A stretch of 64,000 nucleotides of DNA from positions 62,001 to 126,000 of the forward strand of contig NZ_AYVY01000012.1 of assembly GCF_000503055.1 (NCBI RefSeq). The letters are read 5' to 3'. The notes below the pieces were generated by a model that was not told the DNA's origin, did no database searches, and saw nothing but the letters and a program-made list of their open reading frames with translations. Made by a program: the position numbers and the translations under genes. This DNA is from Mesorhizobium sp. LSHC420B00 (lineage in GTDB: Bacteria; Pseudomonadota; Alphaproteobacteria; Rhizobiales; Rhizobiaceae). Positions 62,088-64,000 of this stretch are shown here, piece by piece (within the stretch, counting starts at the first letter, position 1; every line of letters starts with the position of its first letter).

Positions 62088-62948
62088 ATGCCCTTTGCCT
62101 CGCTCAGAGATCGCGCACTCGTTTCCGTGTCCGGGCCGGATGCCGCGCACTTTTTGCAGAACATCCTGACTACCGACCTCGACGTGCTCGGGAGCAGCGA
62201 AGCAAAGCCCGGCGCCCTGCTGACGCCGCAAGGCAAGATCCTTTTCGACTTCCTGATCTCGCGCGCCGGCGAAAATGCTTTCCGCCTCGAATGCCGTGCC
62301 GAGACCGCCGACGATTTCATGCGCCGGCTGACGCTCTACAAGTTGCGCGCCAAAGTCCAAATTTCCAAGCTTGATCAGCCTGTTGTGACCGTCCTATGGG
62401 AAAGCGCTTCAACTGCCTCGCAATTTGAATCAGCACCGTTTGCCGATGGGCGGTTCGTCGATGCTATCGTCAAACGCTTCTATGATGGCACCGCAGAAGG
62501 AGGCGACCTTGCCGCATGGCAAGCCTTTCGCATCGCCCATGGCATTGCCGAAAGCGGCACCGACTATCAGCTCGGCGATGCGTTTCCGCATGACGTGCTG
62601 CTCGACGAGATCGGCGGCGTCGGCTTCAAGAAGGGCTGCTATGTCGGCCAGGAGGTTGTCTCGCGCATGCAGCATCGCGGCACTGCCAGACGCCGGGTGT
62701 TGATCGTCTCGGCCGAACGCTCCCTGCCCGCCTCGGGCGCAGAGTTGACCGTGGAGGGGCGGCCGGTCGGCACGCTTGGCTCGACCGCCGGCACGACAGG
62801 CCTCGCCATTGCCCGCATCGACCGGGTCAAGGCAGCGTTCGACGCCGGCCTGCCGATCCTGGCTGACGATGTCGCCGTGTCGCTCACCATCCCGCCCTGG
62901 GCGAAATTCAGCTTTCCGCAGGAAGCCGTCGGCGCGGAGGAGGCCTGA
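62088..62948 (+). CDS. ygfZ: Folate-binding YgfZ-like protein
   Basis: 286 aa, a tetrahydrofolate-binding relative of GcvT, which supports iron-sulfur cluster enzymes. The family signature KKGCYVGQEVVSRMQHRGTA with its conserved Cys is near residue 183. Begins MPFASLRDRALVSVSGPDAA at ATG 62088. Its TGA overlaps the HD-domain gene ATG by one base, so the two are coupled. Confidence 0.93.
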   Translation: MPFASLRDRALVSVSGPDAAHFLQNILTTDLDVLGSSEAKPGALLTPQGKILFDFLISRAGENAFRLECRAETADDFMRRLTLYKLRAKVQISKLDQPVVTVLWESASTASQFESAPFADGRFVDAIVKRFYDGTAEGGDLAAWQAFRIAHGIAESGTDYQLGDAFPHDVLLDEIGGVGFKKGCYVGQEVVSRMQHRGTARRRVLIVSAERSLPASGAELTVEGRPVGTLGSTAGTTGLAIARIDRVKAAFDAGLPILADDVAVSLTIPPWAKFSFPQEAVGAEEA

Positions 62949-63580
62949 TGGCGGCCGATCGCGCCGGGGCGCCGCCGCGCGCCTGGCAGCGCATGCTGTC
63001 CGGGCGACGGCTCGATCTCCTCGACCCCTCGCCGCTCGACATCGAGATCTCGGATATCGCTCACGGCCTTGCCCGCGTCGCGCGCTGGAACGGCCAGACC
63101 AGAGGCGAGCACGCCTTTTCGGTCGCCCAGCATTCGCTGCTCGTCGAAACGCTTGTCGGCGAGCTGATGCCGGATGCCGACGCCGATGCGCGGTTGGCGG
63201 CGCTGCTGCACGACGCGCCGGAATATGTCATCGGCGACATGATCTCGCCGTTCAAGTCCGTGATGGGCGGCAGCTACAGGGACTGCGAGATCAGGCTGCA
63301 GCGCGCCATCCATCTGCGCTTTTCGCTGCCAGCGGAACTCGACGCGGGACTGCGCAAGGAGATCAAGCGAGCGGATCAGATCGCCGCTTATTTCGAAGCG
63401 ACGCTGCTTGCGGGTTTTTCAACGGCAGAGGCGACGGAGTTCTTCGGCCGGCCGCGCGGCTTCAATGCCGAGCGCTTCGATGTCACGCCGCGCTCGGTGA
63501 CCTGGGCGCAGAATGCCTTTCTCAAACGGTTTGCGGCGATCGAGAAGTCGCGACGCCAGACTGCCGTTCCAGCCGGCTGA
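62948..63580 (+). CDS. HD-domain phosphohydrolase (YfbR-like)
   Basis: 210-aa metal-dependent phosphohydrolase. HD motifs: GEHAFSVAQHSLLVETL (His), LAALLHDAPEYVIGDMISP (His-Asp) and RADQIAAYFEAT (Asp). E. coli YfbR is a 5'-deoxynucleotidase; the substrate here is untested. Translational coupling to ygfZ by a one-base overlap suggests shared expression, with no known functional link. Confidence 0.9.
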   Translation: MAADRAGAPPRAWQRMLSGRRLDLLDPSPLDIEISDIAHGLARVARWNGQTRGEHAFSVAQHSLLVETLVGELMPDADADARLAALLHDAPEYVIGDMISPFKSVMGGSYRDCEIRLQRAIHLRFSLPAELDAGLRKEIKRADQIAAYFEATLLAGFSTAEATEFFGRPRGFNAERFDVTPRSVTWAQNAFLKRFAAIEKSRRQTAVPAG

Positions 63581-63612
63581 AAACGGTAAATTAACCGGCA
63601 AGGACAAGAGTG

Positions 63613-63628
63613 CCGTGGTTAACCACGG
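63613..63628. promoter_or_regulatory. Perfect 16-bp palindrome upstream of PAS gene
   Basis: CCGTGGTTAACCACGG, fully self-complementary, 17 bases upstream of the PAS-protein ATG. It may be an operator or a CtrA-like half-site pair (TTAACC). Identity of any protein bound to it is unknown. Confidence 0.5.
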
Positions 63629-63644
63629 TCCATAGGCGCGCTAC

Positions 63645-64000
63645 ATGCCCGTTGCCGGTATCAAGGCAGGTTCGCCCGTCCGCCGACGACGGGTCAAAGG
63701 CGTTGGTCTGCCGCAACGGATTGAAGACGAGCTGCGCGAACAGAACGAGCGTTTTTCGGCAGCGGTCGAGAACATGTCGCATGGCCTGTGCATGTTCGAT
63801 GCCGATGAACGGATGATCATCTGCAATAGGAACTACATCAGTATCTTTCGCCTCGACGCCGAAGTGGTACGGCCCGGCATCCGGTTTTTCGACATCCTCC
63901 AGCACAGCGTGGACATCGGCATCGCCTCGCAAAGCGCTGAGCAACTCTATGCCATTCGCAAGCCCTATATCGACCAGGCAAAACCTTCCACCTATGAGGA
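63645..64000 (+). CDS. PAS-domain signalling protein, N-terminal part, cut by window edge
   Basis: 118 codons visible, open at the right edge. After a basic N terminus (RRRRVKGVGLPQRIEDEL), the PAS-7 type sequence FSAAVENMSHGLCMFDADER and MIICNRNYISIFRLDAEVV begins near residue 39. In alphaproteobacteria this PAS type usually precedes GGDEF/EAL or histidine-kinase domains, which would lie beyond the window. The start at 63645 is 17 bases after the palindrome. Confidence 0.8.
   Translation, partial: MPVAGIKAGSPVRRRRVKGVGLPQRIEDELREQNERFSAAVENMSHGLCMFDADERMIICNRNYISIFRLDAEVVRPGIRFFDILQHSVDIGIASQSAEQLYAIRKPYIDQAKPSTYE

Overview
This 64 kb window is chromosomal DNA from an alphaproteobacterium of the order Hyphomicrobiales (Rhizobiales), most likely Mesorhizobium or a close Phyllobacteriaceae relative. 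The evidence is uniformly GC-rich coding DNA, rhizobial core gene order (lptF-lptG-lptD-surA-pdxA-rsmA ... gmk-yicC-mltG-fabF-acpP-fabG-fabD ... rpsF-rpsR-rplI ... dnaB ... radA-cvpA-purF), an S6 protein with a long Arg/Gly/Asp tail, and intergenic palindromes of a type common in Mesorhizobium. No rRNA, tRNA, CRISPR array, prophage or insertion sequence was found. The genus is inferred from gene order and protein resemblance, not from a search.

Layout. 1-2239: the start of pepA, a VOC protein and a flavin monooxygenase, all on the minus strand. 2594-10275: an outer-membrane biogenesis and housekeeping operon on the plus strand (lptF, lptG, lptD, surA, pdxA, rsmA). The pdxA-rsmA junction is a 14-nt tandem repeat that forms a staircase of four coupled five-codon mini-ORFs. 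10283-11768: a decaying accessory islet (frameshifted ASCH gene, an intact GFA gene, a GST pseudogene). 11937-18453: gmk, yicC, mltG and the fatty-acid synthesis genes on the minus strand. 18700-22209: an alkaline-phosphatase-superfamily phosphoglycerol-transferase-like protein with a Pho-box-like site upstream, and a TadG-like vWA protein. 22673-24281: ribosomal proteins S6, S18 and L9. 24434-33158: cfa, a YnfA protein, an Rsm22-type methyltransferase, dnaB, an unknown gene, radA, cvpA, purF. 33159-43659: mixed metabolic and regulatory genes, including an Aas-like fusion and the psd-pssA phosphatidylethanolamine pair. 43748-47575: LysM protein, ArsR regulator and Atm1-type ABC exporter. 47690-51359: LOG protein, a LysR/muconolactone-isomerase-like pair, RarD, an unknown. 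51364-56743: a six-gene minus-strand operon (cysS, VOC, two GFA genes, pip, cimA) whose junctions almost all overlap by ATGA. 57163-64000: a 49-aa protein, YedK, NUDIX, TIGR02301, two unknowns, pyrC, ygfZ, an HD phosphohydrolase and the start of a PAS signalling protein.

How the genes work together. Envelope construction dominates: LPS export (LptF/G/D), periplasmic chaperoning (SurA-like), peptidoglycan chain termination (MltG), fatty-acid elongation (FabD/G/F, AcpP), phospholipid synthesis and remodelling (PssA, Psd, Aas-like, Cfa) and a phosphoglycerol-transferase-like enzyme that may be phosphate controlled. Replication, repair, translation and purine/pyrimidine genes make up most of the rest. 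Accessory genes sit singly between conserved blocks, and four of them carry disruptions (ASCH, GST, LysR, VOC). The three single-base lesions could be assembly errors, whereas the GST gene has four lesions and is a convincing pseudogene. No clear new defence or biosynthetic system is visible. The most distinctive local structures are the mini-ORF staircase at 9379-9448, the Pho-box-like repeats at 18643-18670, and an unrecognised gene in the dnaB-radA interval that usually holds alr in relatives.
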